20,121 nt of DNA from JBBSQE01 sp038258095. GTDB taxonomy: Bacteria; Actinomycetota; Thermoleophilia; Solirubrobacterales; 70-9. Positions 5,418-12,853 of this stretch are shown piece after piece (within the stretch, counting starts at the first letter, position 1; each line of letters starts with the position of its first letter). The translations under genes and the position numbers were made by a program. Where the stretch lies: positions 1 to 20,121 of the forward strand of contig JBBSQE010000023.1 of assembly GCA_038258095.1 (NCBI GenBank), read 5' to 3'. Below the pieces are notes generated by a model. That model saw only the letters and a list, made by a program, of their open reading frames with translations, was not told the origin of the DNA and did not search any database.

Positions 5418-6734
5418 GTGGCACCGGAACGCAGGCTCTTCGGCACCGACGGCGTCCGCGGGCCCGTCGGCGATGTCATAACGCCGGAGTTGGCGACGTC
5501 CCTTGGACGTGCGGCCGTCGGGGCTCTCGACGTCGACCGTCCTCAGGTCCTGATCGTCCGCGACACGCGGGAGTCCGGCCCGATGCTCGAATCGGCGTTG
5601 GCAGCCGGGGTCGCCGCAGCAGGGGGCGACGCGATCATCGCCGGTGTCCTTCCGACGCCCGGCGCGGCGATTCTCGTGCGCCGCCACGGCCTCGACCTCG
5701 CCGCGATCGTCTCCGCCTCCCACAACCCGTTCGCCGACAACGGCATCAAGTTCTTCTCTGGAGCGGGCCGCAAGCTGGATGACGAGACGGAAGCCGGCAT
5801 CGAAGCCGAGCTCGACTGGCCGGCCGATCCCTCCCGCTCCAGTGGAGACGTTCGCGAGTTGCGAGGCGCCACCGAGGATTACGTCCGGGCCCTCGAGACC
5901 TCGTTCGGCCTCGACCTGTCCGGTAAGCCCATCGTCCTCGATTGCGCCAACGGGGCAACCCACCGGGCGGCTCCGGAGATCTTCAGGCGACTTGGCGCCG
6001 AGGTCGAGGTCATCGCCGCGGAGCCCGATGGGCGCAACATCAACGAGGGCTGCGGCTCGACCCACGTCGACGCGCTGGCCGCCCATGTGGCAGAGGCCGG
6101 CGCCGAGATCGGCTTCGCCTTCGACGGGGACGGCGACCGCGTCCTCGCAGCCGACTCCGAGGGCCGCGTCCACGACGGCGACGACCTGATCGCCCTCGTC
6201 GCCTCACACCTGTCCGGCCGGGGCGAGCTCGACGGCGGGGTTGTCGTGACCGTCATGACGAACTTCGGCTTCCACCAGGCGATGGGGCAAGCGGGCATCG
6301 AGGTCGCGACGACCCGGGTCGGCGACCGCCATGTGCTCGAGGAGCTCGCGCGCCGCAACTGGCGCCTCGGAGGCGAGCAGTCCGGCCACATCATCGACAC
6401 GGGATTCGCGGAGACCGGCGACGGCATCGCCTCGGCGCTCCTCGTGATGAAGGCCCTGGGTGACCGCAAGCTCGCGGATGCCGTCCCATTCGAGAAGCTC
6501 CCCCAGGTCCTCGTGAACGTGAAGGTTGCCGACCGGGGGGCGATCTCCACGGCCACGGCGCTATGGGAGGCCGCAGACGCGGAGAACAACGCCCTCGAGG
6601 GGCGCGGCCGCGTCCTGATCCGGCCATCCGGCACCGAGCCCCTGGTCCGGGTGATGGTCGAGGCGCCGACCGCCGAGGAGGCAGACGACGTCTGCACCCG
6701 CCTGGTCGACCTCGTGAAGTCCGAGCTCGCCTGA
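5418..6734 (+). CDS. glmM: Phosphoglucosamine mutase
   Basis: Converts glucosamine-6-phosphate to glucosamine-1-phosphate on the way to UDP-GlcNAc, the precursor of peptidoglycan. The 438-residue protein has all four phosphohexomutase signatures: N-terminal LFGTDGVRGPVG, the phosphoserine loop SASHNPFADNGIKFF (Ser101), the Mg2+ loop FDGDGDR (residues 235-241), the sugar-binding GGEQSGHII, and the C-terminal phosphate-binding RPSGTEPLVRVMVEA. The start is GTG 5418, 11 bp after rpsI; GGAGG is present but only 2 nt away, and the conserved FGTDG block leaves no room for a later start. The gene completes the rplM-rpsI-glmM operon, and glmS, encoding the preceding enzyme, is the next gene downstream. 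Confidence 0.97.
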   Translation: MAPERRLFGTDGVRGPVGDVITPELATSLGRAAVGALDVDRPQVLIVRDTRESGPMLESALAAGVAAAGGDAIIAGVLPTPGAAILVRRHGLDLAAIVSASHNPFADNGIKFFSGAGRKLDDETEAGIEAELDWPADPSRSSGDVRELRGATEDYVRALETSFGLDLSGKPIVLDCANGATHRAAPEIFRRLGAEVEVIAAEPDGRNINEGCGSTHVDALAAHVAEAGAEIGFAFDGDGDRVLAADSEGRVHDGDDLIALVASHLSGRGELDGGVVVTVMTNFGFHQAMGQAGIEVATTRVGDRHVLEELARRNWRLGGEQSGHIIDTGFAETGDGIASALLVMKALGDRKLADAVPFEKLPQVLVNVKVADRGAISTATALWEAADAENNALEGRGRVLIRPSGTEPLVRVMVEAPTAEEADDVCTRLVDLVKSELA

Positions 6735-6784
6735 ATCAGACGCCGCTCCTCCGGGCCCAGGGTCGTCCGCACGCCCGCGCTCGC

Positions 6785-6822
6785 TGCGGGATTCGCTGCG
6801 CCGGGACGCCGTCAATCCCGCA
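6785..6822 (+). terminator. 9-bp inverted repeat after glmM
   Basis: TGCGGGATT (6785-6793) and AATCCCGCA (6814-6822) are perfect inverted copies separated by 20 nt, starting 50 bases after the glmM stop. No T-run follows. It may terminate the ribosomal-protein/glmM transcript. Confidence 0.4.
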
Positions 6823-6866
6823 ACGACCTGTCCTGACCGGTCAAACGCGGCGGGTTGTGAGCGGAG

Positions 6867-6917
6867 ATCGGGTGTGCCCGCGAGCAAGACTGTGCTTGCG
6901 GAGCGGGTATGCCCGAT
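6867..6917 (+). other. Long imperfect hairpin in the glmM-glmS spacer
   Basis: Pairing from the loop outward: GCAAG/CTTGC (6884-6888 with 6895-6899), a small 2x3 internal loop, CCCGC/GCGGG (6877-6881 with 6903-6907), four weak G-U or A-U pairs, then ATCGGG/CCCGAT (6867-6872 with 6912-6917). The loop is ACTGTG. This gives about 20 pairs in 51 nt. It matches no RNA family I recognise and lacks the glmS ribozyme core. It could be a terminator, an sRNA or a glmS leader element. The proposed glmS -10 box lies downstream of it, so it would be in the glmS mRNA only if transcription also starts further upstream. Confidence 0.5.
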
Positions 6918-6952
6918 TCCCGTGCAGGTCCGATGGAACTTGATCCACGCTC

Positions 6953-6958
6953 TACCCT
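6953..6958 (+). promoter_or_regulatory. -10-like box TACCCT for glmS
   Basis: TACCCT is 9 nt before the glmS ATG, with no SD between them, consistent with a leaderless transcript. It is identical in sequence to the box before infA. No convincing -35 lies at the usual distance. Confidence 0.45.
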
Positions 6959-6967
6959 TGAGCGCTT

Positions 6968-8827
6968 ATGTGCGGAATCGTCGGATACGTCGGGCAGCGA
7001 CCCTGTCGGGACCTGCTGCTGGCCGGGCTGAAGAAGCTCGAGTACCGCGGCTACGACTCCGCGGGAATCTCGGTGATCGCCGGCGACAGGGTCGACAGCG
7101 TGCGCGCGGTCGGGAACCTGGCCAATCTCGAGTCTGCGATCGAGGCTCATGTGAGCACCGGGAGCGGGGTGGCCGTCGCCGACCCTCCGGCCACAACCGG
7201 TATCGCCCACACCCGCTGGGCCACCCATGGACGCGTCACCGAGGCCAATGCCCACCCGCACTCAGACGACTCGAGGAAGGTGCGCATCGTTCTCAACGGC
7301 ATCGTCGAGAACCACGCCCGGCTGCGGACCGAGCTTCAGGCCGACGGTCACGAGTTCACGTCCGAGACGGACGCGGAGGTCGTCGCTCACCTGATCGAGC
7401 GCCACTACGACGGTGACCTGACCGCTGCCGTGCGTGCCACATTCGCCGACCTCCGCGGCCACTACGCCTTCGTCGCGCTCCATGCCGATGAGCCCGGCCG
7501 GATCGTTGGCGCGCGCAAGGAGTGCCCGCTGATCGTCGGTGTCGGTGAGGACGAGGCCTTCCTCGCCTCCGCAATCCCCGCCTTCATGGCCGAGACGCGC
7601 CGGGTCATGGCCGTGGAGAACGGCGAGATCGTGACGCTTGACGCTGAGGGAGTGACGATCACGGAGGCCGACGGGACACCAGTCGAGCGTGAGGTCGAGA
7701 CCGTCACCTGGGACGAGGACATCGCCGAGAAGGGCGGCTACGAGAGCTTCATGATGAAGGAGATCCACGAGCAGCCCGAGGCGGTCGCGGAGACGATCGG
7801 CGACCGGCTTCCGACCGACGACGGAGTCGACCTCTCCGACACCGGGCTCTCCGACGAATATCTGCGTGATATCGAGCGGATCACCGTCGTCGCCTGCGGC
7901 ACTTCGTACCACGCGGGCCTCGTCGGGCGCTACGCGATCGAGGAGTGGGCCCGCGTCCCCGTCGAGATGGACGTCGCCTCCGAGTACCGCTACCGCCACC
8001 CGGTCATCCGCGAGGGCGAGCTCGTCATTGGGATCACGCAGTCGGGCGAAACCGCGGACACGCTGGCGGCGATGCGCCTGGCCCGCGAGGGCGGGGCCAA
8101 GGTCCTCGCGGTCACGAACATCATGGGCAGTCAGGCCACCCGTGACGCAGATGCCGTCCTCTACACGCGGGCCGGCCTCGAGATCGGCGTCGCCGCCACC
8201 AAGACCTTCGTCTCGCAGGTGGCCGCTTTCTACCTGCTCGCGCTGCGCCTGGCCCAGCTTCGCGGAGCGCTGCCACCGGAGCGGATCACCGAACTGGTTG
8301 CCGAGGTCCGCAGCCTCCCGGAGAAGATCGAGACGACCATTGATTCCTGCTCTGACCAGGTCGCCGAGATCGCAAAGGACTTCCACACGCAGGGCTTCTT
8401 CCTCTACCTCGGCCGCCATATCGGCCTGCCGGTCTGCCTCGAGGGAGCGCTGAAGCTGAAGGAGATCTCCTACATCCCGACCGACGCCTACGCCGCCGGT
8501 GAGATGAAGCATGGCCCGATTGCGCTGCTCGACGAGTCGACCCCGGTCGTTGCCGTCGCGACCGAGAGCCCCGTGCTCGAGAAACTGCTCTCGAACGTCG
8601 AGGAGGTTCGCGCCCGCGGCGCCCACGTGATCGCGATCGCAACCGAGGGCGAGACGCGTGTCTCCGCGGTCGCCGACTACACCGTCGACATCCCCGTGAC
8701 GGACTGGCTCCTGCAGCCGATCCTGGCCATCATCCCGTTGCAGCTACTGGCCTACTACGTGGCTCGTCTCAACGATCTGAATGTCGACCAGCCGCGCAAT
8801 CTCGCGAAGACGGTCACGGTCGAGTGA
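6968..8827 (+). CDS. glmS: Glutamine-fructose-6-phosphate aminotransferase (isomerizing)
   Basis: Cytosolic enzyme making glucosamine-6-phosphate from fructose-6-phosphate and glutamine, the committed step to UDP-GlcNAc. The 619-residue protein starts MCGIVGYVG, placing the nucleophile at Cys2 once Met is removed. The class II glutaminase domain (about 1-230) includes KLEYRGYDSAGIS, HTRWATHG and NGIVENH. The linker contains GGYESFMMKEIHEQP. Two SIS isomerase domains follow, with ACGTSYHAGL, ITQSGETADTLAAMR and AGEMKHGPIALL, and the conserved end is PRNLAKTVTVE. The length is slightly above the usual 600-610; extra residues sit near SGVAVADPPATTG. It is transcribed separately from glmM, across a 233-bp structured spacer. 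Confidence 0.98.
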   Translation: MCGIVGYVGQRPCRDLLLAGLKKLEYRGYDSAGISVIAGDRVDSVRAVGNLANLESAIEAHVSTGSGVAVADPPATTGIAHTRWATHGRVTEANAHPHSDDSRKVRIVLNGIVENHARLRTELQADGHEFTSETDAEVVAHLIERHYDGDLTAAVRATFADLRGHYAFVALHADEPGRIVGARKECPLIVGVGEDEAFLASAIPAFMAETRRVMAVENGEIVTLDAEGVTITEADGTPVEREVETVTWDEDIAEKGGYESFMMKEIHEQPEAVAETIGDRLPTDDGVDLSDTGLSDEYLRDIERITVVACGTSYHAGLVGRYAIEEWARVPVEMDVASEYRYRHPVIREGELVIGITQSGETADTLAAMRLAREGGAKVLAVTNIMGSQATRDADAVLYTRAGLEIGVAATKTFVSQVAAFYLLALRLAQLRGALPPERITELVAEVRSLPEKIETTIDSCSDQVAEIAKDFHTQGFFLYLGRHIGLPVCLEGALKLKEISYIPTDAYAAGEMKHGPIALLDESTPVVAVATESPVLEKLLSNVEEVRARGAHVIAIATEGETRVSAVADYTVDIPVTDWLLQPILAIIPLQLLAYYVARLNDLNVDQPRNLAKTVTVE

Positions 8828-8856
8828 TCGATGCTTCAAAAAGTCTGATACGTCGC

Positions 8857-8862
8857 TACCAT
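8857..8862 (+). promoter_or_regulatory. -10-like box TACCAT for the DUF3352-like lipoprotein gene
   Basis: TACCAT lies 9 nt before the ATG at 8872 and there is no SD. TTCAAA (8835-8840) is a weak -35 candidate with a 16-nt spacer. This suggests an own, possibly leaderless, transcript after glmS. Confidence 0.5.
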
Positions 8863-8871
8863 GCCGCGCCT

Positions 8872-10461
8872 ATGAACTCACGCGCTCGTCTTTCAGCTGT
8901 CCTGTCAACCGTCACAGCAGTCGCAGTTCTTGCGTTCGCGGGGTGCGGAGGCGGAGGCGACGGTGGTGGGACCGCTGCCGACCCGGCTGCTGCGGCCCCC
9001 GCGGGGAGCCCGCTCTTCGTCGAAGGGTCGATCCGGCCGTCGGGTGACGAGAAAACGGCCATCGAGGACCTGGTCAATAAGGCCACGAACGGCCAGGTGG
9101 ACGCGGGCGCGGAGATCGTCAAGGCGATCGATCAGGGGTTCGCCGATGATCCCGACACCAAGGGCCTCACCTATGAGGACGACATCGCGCCGTGGCTCGG
9201 CGAGAAGGCAGGCGTCGCGTTCCAGAAGTACGACGGCCAGAACTTCACGGGCGTGACCATCGCGGTCCAGGTCACCGACGAGGGCGCCGCGCAGGACTTC
9301 ATCAACAAGCTCAAGGACTCCTCCAAGGAGAAGATCACCGAGGATTCCTACAAGGGGTTCGACTTCTCCACGACAAGCGGCAATCCGGCCACCGGCAATG
9401 ACCCGGCGTCGATCGGCATCGTCGACAACTTCCTCGTCCTCGGCGAGAAGCCCGAAGATTTCAAGGCGGTTGTCGACACGCTCGAGGGCGGCAAGTCCCT
9501 CGAGTCTGACAAGGACTACAAGGACACGGTCGCGACGACCCCCGATGGCAGCGTTTTCGACATCTATGCGAACGTCGGTGCCCTGATCAAGCAATCCGGG
9601 CAGGCGGTCGACCAGCAGGTGCTCGACTTCTACAACGCGATCGGCACCGATTTCTCGAACTCGGTTGCCGTCGCAAGCGTGGTTCCGAAGTCCGACTCAC
9701 TCGAGCTTGATGTCTCGACCGATGCCGGCACGAGCTATGGCGGCGGAGACGCATCGAAGCTGATCGGCTCGTTCCCCGATGACTCGATCGCCGCCCTCGG
9801 TGTCGCAGATGTCGGCAAGCAGATCGAAAAGGTGCTCGACGGCGTCAACGCGGTCGGCTTCCCGCCCGAGGTCCCGAAGGGCGCGCTCTACTCGACCTTC
9901 AAGAAGGCCGGTGTGGACATCAAGGGCATCACCTCCAAGATCGGCGACGTCGGCGTGTTCGTCAACGGCTCCGACATCGCGAACATCGGTGGGGTCCTCG
10001 TGGCGACGACCGACTCCGAGAAGACCGCCTCTGAGTCGGTCAAGGACTTCACCCTGCTCCTGAAGCGCGGGGGCACTCCGGGGTTCACGGTCCTGAAGGG
10101 CCAGAACGGCTTCCAGATCGTCAGCTCCCAGCTTCCCAAGCCGCTCGTCGTCATTTCCTCGGGCGACCGGATCGCTGCCGGGCTCGGCCTCGCCGAGACC
10201 CTCCAGGCGGCATCCGGCAAGAGCCCGGGGGGGACGCTGGCTGACAATCCTGTTTTCACGGAGGCGAAGAGCGCCCTCGGAAGCGCGCACCTCGCGGGGT
10301 TCGTCAATCCGAAGCCGCTGATCGCGCTGGCCCAGCTCTCCAGTGACCCGAATCTCGAGCAGGCCCTGCCGTATCTGCAGAACCTCGCCTATGTGGCGTT
10401 CGGCAACGGCACCTCCGGTGACTTCGCCACGACGAAGTTCATCCTGGCGCTGAGCAAATAG
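8872..10461 (+). CDS. DUF3352-like predicted lipoprotein
   Basis: Predicted surface lipoprotein of unknown function. ATG 8872 (not the upstream in-frame GTG) gives a typical lipoprotein signal: a basic start, a hydrophobic core (LSTVTAVAVLAFAG) and Cys25 followed by a Gly-rich tether. The lipobox has Phe at -3, which is less usual. The remaining ~500 residues look like DUF3352: a start of the LFVEGSIRPSGDE type, repeated alpha/beta units with predicted-soluble sequences, and phrases such as DIAPWLGEKAGVAF and SDKDYKDTVATTPDGSVFDI. No catalytic motif is visible. It sits between glmS and acpS, with acpS 9 bp downstream, so it is likely co-transcribed with acpS and nnr. A role in the envelope is an inference from the lipid anchor only. 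Confidence 0.85.
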   Translation: MNSRARLSAVLSTVTAVAVLAFAGCGGGGDGGGTAADPAAAAPAGSPLFVEGSIRPSGDEKTAIEDLVNKATNGQVDAGAEIVKAIDQGFADDPDTKGLTYEDDIAPWLGEKAGVAFQKYDGQNFTGVTIAVQVTDEGAAQDFINKLKDSSKEKITEDSYKGFDFSTTSGNPATGNDPASIGIVDNFLVLGEKPEDFKAVVDTLEGGKSLESDKDYKDTVATTPDGSVFDIYANVGALIKQSGQAVDQQVLDFYNAIGTDFSNSVAVASVVPKSDSLELDVSTDAGTSYGGGDASKLIGSFPDDSIAALGVADVGKQIEKVLDGVNAVGFPPEVPKGALYSTFKKAGVDIKGITSKIGDVGVFVNGSDIANIGGVLVATTDSEKTASESVKDFTLLLKRGGTPGFTVLKGQNGFQIVSSQLPKPLVVISSGDRIAAGLGLAETLQAASGKSPGGTLADNPVFTEAKSALGSAHLAGFVNPKPLIALAQLSSDPNLEQALPYLQNLAYVAFGNGTSGDFATTKFILALSK

Positions 10462-10470
10462 GGGGAATCG

Positions 10471-10830
10471 GTGGCCGGCGTCGGCGTTGACCTGCTCGAG
10501 ATCGCAAGGCTCGAGCGGGCGCTGGCGCGGCACCCGCGGCTGGCAGTGCGGGTGTTCTCTGAGGGGGAGCTCGCCTACGCCGGAGCCAGGCGCCGGCCGG
10601 GGCGCCACCTCGCCGCGCGCTTTGCCGCAAAGGAGGCGGTGGTCAAGGCCCTCGGCCTGCGGGGCGCTCTCGGGCTCGGCGAGGTGGAGGTCGAGGCGGG
10701 CGAGCCGCCCACGGTGCGCCTCAGCGGTCGCGCGGCTCGTGCGGCCGAGCGCGCGGGCGTCCGAGTCCACGTTTCGCTGACCCACTCGCGCGAAACCGCA
10801 GCCGCAGTCGCCGTCACGGAGCGCCGCTGA
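10471..10830 (+). CDS. acpS: Holo-[acyl-carrier-protein] synthase
   Basis: Transfers 4'-phosphopantetheine from CoA to a serine on acyl carrier protein, activating it for fatty-acid synthesis. The 119-residue product shows the family pattern: GVGVDLLEIARLER with the Mg2+ ligand Asp7, FSEGELAYA, RFAAKEAVVKALGL with Glu55, and the C-terminal VSLTHSRETAAAVAV. The start is GTG 10471 with GGGGGA 4 nt upstream. It lies 9 bp after the lipoprotein gene and 2 bp before nnr, so the three probably form one operon. The acpS-nnr-alr order is typical of actinobacteria. Confidence 0.95.
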   Translation: MAGVGVDLLEIARLERALARHPRLAVRVFSEGELAYAGARRRPGRHLAARFAAKEAVVKALGLRGALGLGEVEVEAGEPPTVRLSGRAARAAERAGVRVHVSLTHSRETAAAVAVTERR

Positions 10831-10832
10831 TC

Positions 10833-12365
10833 GTGGAGCCATGGCTCCACCCGCTCCTCGACGCGGAGGGCATGCGGAAGGTTGACGGGTGGGCGATCGA
10901 GGAACGGGGCATCCCGTCGCTGGAGCTGATGGAGACGGCCGGAGCCGCAGTTGCGACCGCCGTCGGCGAAGCGGCGGGGGAGGGCCCGATACGGGTCGTC
11001 TGCGGGAAGGGGAACAACGGGGGCGATGGGCTCGTTGCCGCACGCCACCTCGAGCAGACCGGCTACTCGGTCGATGTCCTGCTGCTCTGGCCCGCGGATG
11101 AGCTCTCCGAGGATTCCGTGGCGAACCTCGAGCGACTGACCGGCTCGCCCCAGGAGGTCGCCGGCGCCGGCCTGGGCGCATGTCTTGTGGGCTCCGGGGC
11201 CGTCGTCGACGCGATCTTCGGAACCGGCTTCTCAGGCGCTCCCCGGGCTCCCGCCCTCGGCGCCATCGACGCAGTGAATGATTGCGGTGCCCCGGTGATC
11301 GCCTGCGACATCGCCTCCGGCGTCGACGCTTCCAGCGGCGAGACCGAGGGCTCCGCCGTGGAGGCGGCTCTGACCGTCACGTTCCACTCGGCGAAGCTCG
11401 GCCACCTCATCTCGCCCGGCAAGGAGCACACCGGCGAGCTCCGCGTCGCTCCGATCGGTAGTCCGGGGGGAGGCCCAGCCGACCCGGCCGCCGGAGTGAT
11501 CGATGCCGAGGTTCTACGCCTGGTGCCGGCCCGGGGCGCCGGTTCGACCAAGTTCAGCTCGGGCCAGGTCGTCATCGCTGGAGGCTCGCGGGGGCTCACC
11601 GGAGCGGTTTGCATGTCGGCCGAGGCGGCGATCCGCTCGGGCGCCGGCTACGCGACGGTCGCCGTCCCCTCGGATCTCGAGTCGATCTTCGAAGTCAAGC
11701 TGACCGAGGTGATGTCGAAGGGATGCGGAGGCGCCGACGGACGGCTCGACGAAACTTCGCTCGACGCGGTCCTGGCCGCTTACGAGGGTGCCGCAGCCGG
11801 GGTGCTGGGCCCGGGAATTGGTCGCGACGAGTCATCGCTGGCGCTCGTCCGCGAGGTCGCGGGGCAGGTTGAGGCCCCGCTCCTGATCGATGCCGACGGG
11901 CTCGGAGCGTTCAACGAGGACCTTGCGCGCCTCAGGGAGCGCAATCCTCCGACGGTCCTGACTCCGCACGCGGGCGAGCTCGGCCGGCTCCTGGGGCGCT
12001 CATCCGCCGATGTCGGTGAGCACCGGCTCGAGTGCGCCCGAGCTGCCGCGACCGAATCCGGCGCGATCGTCGTCCTCAAGGGCGACGACACGATCGTCAC
12101 GGACGGCGAGCTGGTCGCAATCAACGCGGTGTCCGCCCCCGGTCTCGCCACCGCCGGCACAGGGGATGTCCTCTCCGGCATGACAGGGGCGCTGCTGGCC
12201 CGCGGCATAGAGCCATTTTGTGCGGCGTGCGCCGCCGTGATCGCCCACACCCGTGCCGGGCGCGAGGCGGCTCGCCTGGTGGGTGCCCCGGAGTCGGTCG
12301 TCGCGACCGACGTGATCGAGTCGATTCCCTCCGGGCTGCGGGTGCCGGCCCCGGAAACCAACTAA
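10833..12365 (+). CDS. nnr: Bifunctional NAD(P)H-hydrate epimerase / ADP-dependent NAD(P)H-hydrate dehydratase
   Basis: Repairs hydrated, inactive NADH and NADPH: the N-terminal half epimerises R- to S-hydrate and the C-terminal half dehydrates the S form using ADP. The 510-residue length fits the fused YjeF-type enzyme. The epimerase part has MRKVDGWAIEERGIPSLELM and the loop CGKGNNGGDG (residues 57-66). The kinase-fold dehydratase part, from about residue 235, has GQVVIAGGSRGLTGA, SGAGYATVAVP, LLIDADGLGAF, LTPHAGELGRL, VVLKGDDTIV and ATAGTGDVLSGM (Asp445). The start is GTG 10833, 2 bp after acpS, with GGAG 11 nt upstream. Its stop TAA overlaps the -10-like box of the CBS gene. Confidence 0.95.
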   Translation: MEPWLHPLLDAEGMRKVDGWAIEERGIPSLELMETAGAAVATAVGEAAGEGPIRVVCGKGNNGGDGLVAARHLEQTGYSVDVLLLWPADELSEDSVANLERLTGSPQEVAGAGLGACLVGSGAVVDAIFGTGFSGAPRAPALGAIDAVNDCGAPVIACDIASGVDASSGETEGSAVEAALTVTFHSAKLGHLISPGKEHTGELRVAPIGSPGGGPADPAAGVIDAEVLRLVPARGAGSTKFSSGQVVIAGGSRGLTGAVCMSAEAAIRSGAGYATVAVPSDLESIFEVKLTEVMSKGCGGADGRLDETSLDAVLAAYEGAAAGVLGPGIGRDESSLALVREVAGQVEAPLLIDADGLGAFNEDLARLRERNPPTVLTPHAGELGRLLGRSSADVGEHRLECARAAATESGAIVVLKGDDTIVTDGELVAINAVSAPGLATAGTGDVLSGMTGALLARGIEPFCAACAAVIAHTRAGREAARLVGAPESVVATDVIESIPSGLRVPAPETN

Positions 12366-12368
12366 CCT
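12363..12368 (+). promoter_or_regulatory. -10-like box TAACCT for the CBS-pair gene
   Basis: TAACCT starts on the nnr stop codon and lies 10 nt before the ATG at 12379, without an SD. It fits the leaderless pattern seen at glmS, the DUF3352-like gene and infA. Confidence 0.4.
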
Positions 12369-12378
12369 CGCGTTGCGC

Positions 12379-12843
12379 ATGAGCACCGCCGCCGAGATCA
12401 TGAACAACGTGCCCACCGTTTCGCCGTCCGACGACGCCCGCACGGCCATCGAGCTGCTGGCGAAGCAGGATCTCGCCGCGGTCCCGGTGACCGACGAAGA
12501 TAACAAGGTCGTCGGGATCGTCAGCGAGTCCGACCTGATCCTCTCCGACGAGGAGTCCGACCTTCACCTGCCCCACATGCTCAACATCATGGGCGGGGTC
12601 GTGTTCGTCGGGTCGATGAAGGGCTTCGAGCACCGCCTCGACAAGGCTTTCGCGACGCTGGTCTCGGAGCTGATGACCGCGGGTCCGATCACGGTCGAGG
12701 GTGACGCAAGTGCCGCCGAAGTGGCGAAGCTGATCGCCGACCACCATCACAACCACCTCCCCGTCGTCGACGGCGACGGCAAGCTCCTCGGCCTCGTCAC
12801 ACGCGCCGACGCGCTCGCCGCACTCGTCAGCTCCTCGGGCTAG
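12379..12843 (+). CDS. CBS-domain pair protein
   Basis: A stand-alone pair of CBS domains, a module that usually binds adenine nucleotides such as AMP, ATP or S-adenosylmethionine and acts as an energy or ligand sensor. The 154 residues begin AAEIMNNVPTVSPSDDARTA, continue with VPVTDEDNKVVGIVSESDLI (CBS1), then an insert of about 35 residues (LHLPHMLNIMGGVVFVGSMK), and end with CBS2 (MTAGPITVEGDAS, LPVVDGDGKLLGLVTRADAL). There is no catalytic domain. The same insert-containing type is common in actinobacteria and Firmicutes. ATG 12379 is preferred over the TTG at 12373. alr starts 10 bp after the stop. Its partner protein is unknown. Confidence 0.9.
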   Translation: MSTAAEIMNNVPTVSPSDDARTAIELLAKQDLAAVPVTDEDNKVVGIVSESDLILSDEESDLHLPHMLNIMGGVVFVGSMKGFEHRLDKAFATLVSELMTAGPITVEGDASAAEVAKLIADHHHNHLPVVDGDGKLLGLVTRADALAALVSSSG

Positions 12844-12853
12844 GCCCCAGGCC

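Noticed and set aside
4459..5424. Minus-strand frame with Gly/Leu/Arg-rich repeats opposite rpsI
   Set aside because: The apparent repeats are just the reverse strand of the Glu/Ala/Pro repeats of rpsI; no independent support.
6834..6843. Perfect 10-bp palindrome TGACCGGTCA, a possible operator
   Set aside because: One isolated palindrome of this size is easily found by chance in GC-rich DNA; no second copy or regulator gene nearby supports it.
6735..6967. Possible glmS ribozyme in the spacer before glmS
   Set aside because: The conserved ribozyme core and cleavage-site context known from Firmicutes are not visible, and the structured part ends upstream of the likely glmS promoter.
7262..8626. 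Long minus-strand open frame opposite glmS
   Set aside because: The shadow frame lies entirely within glmS; its composition is low-information and it has no domain or start signal.
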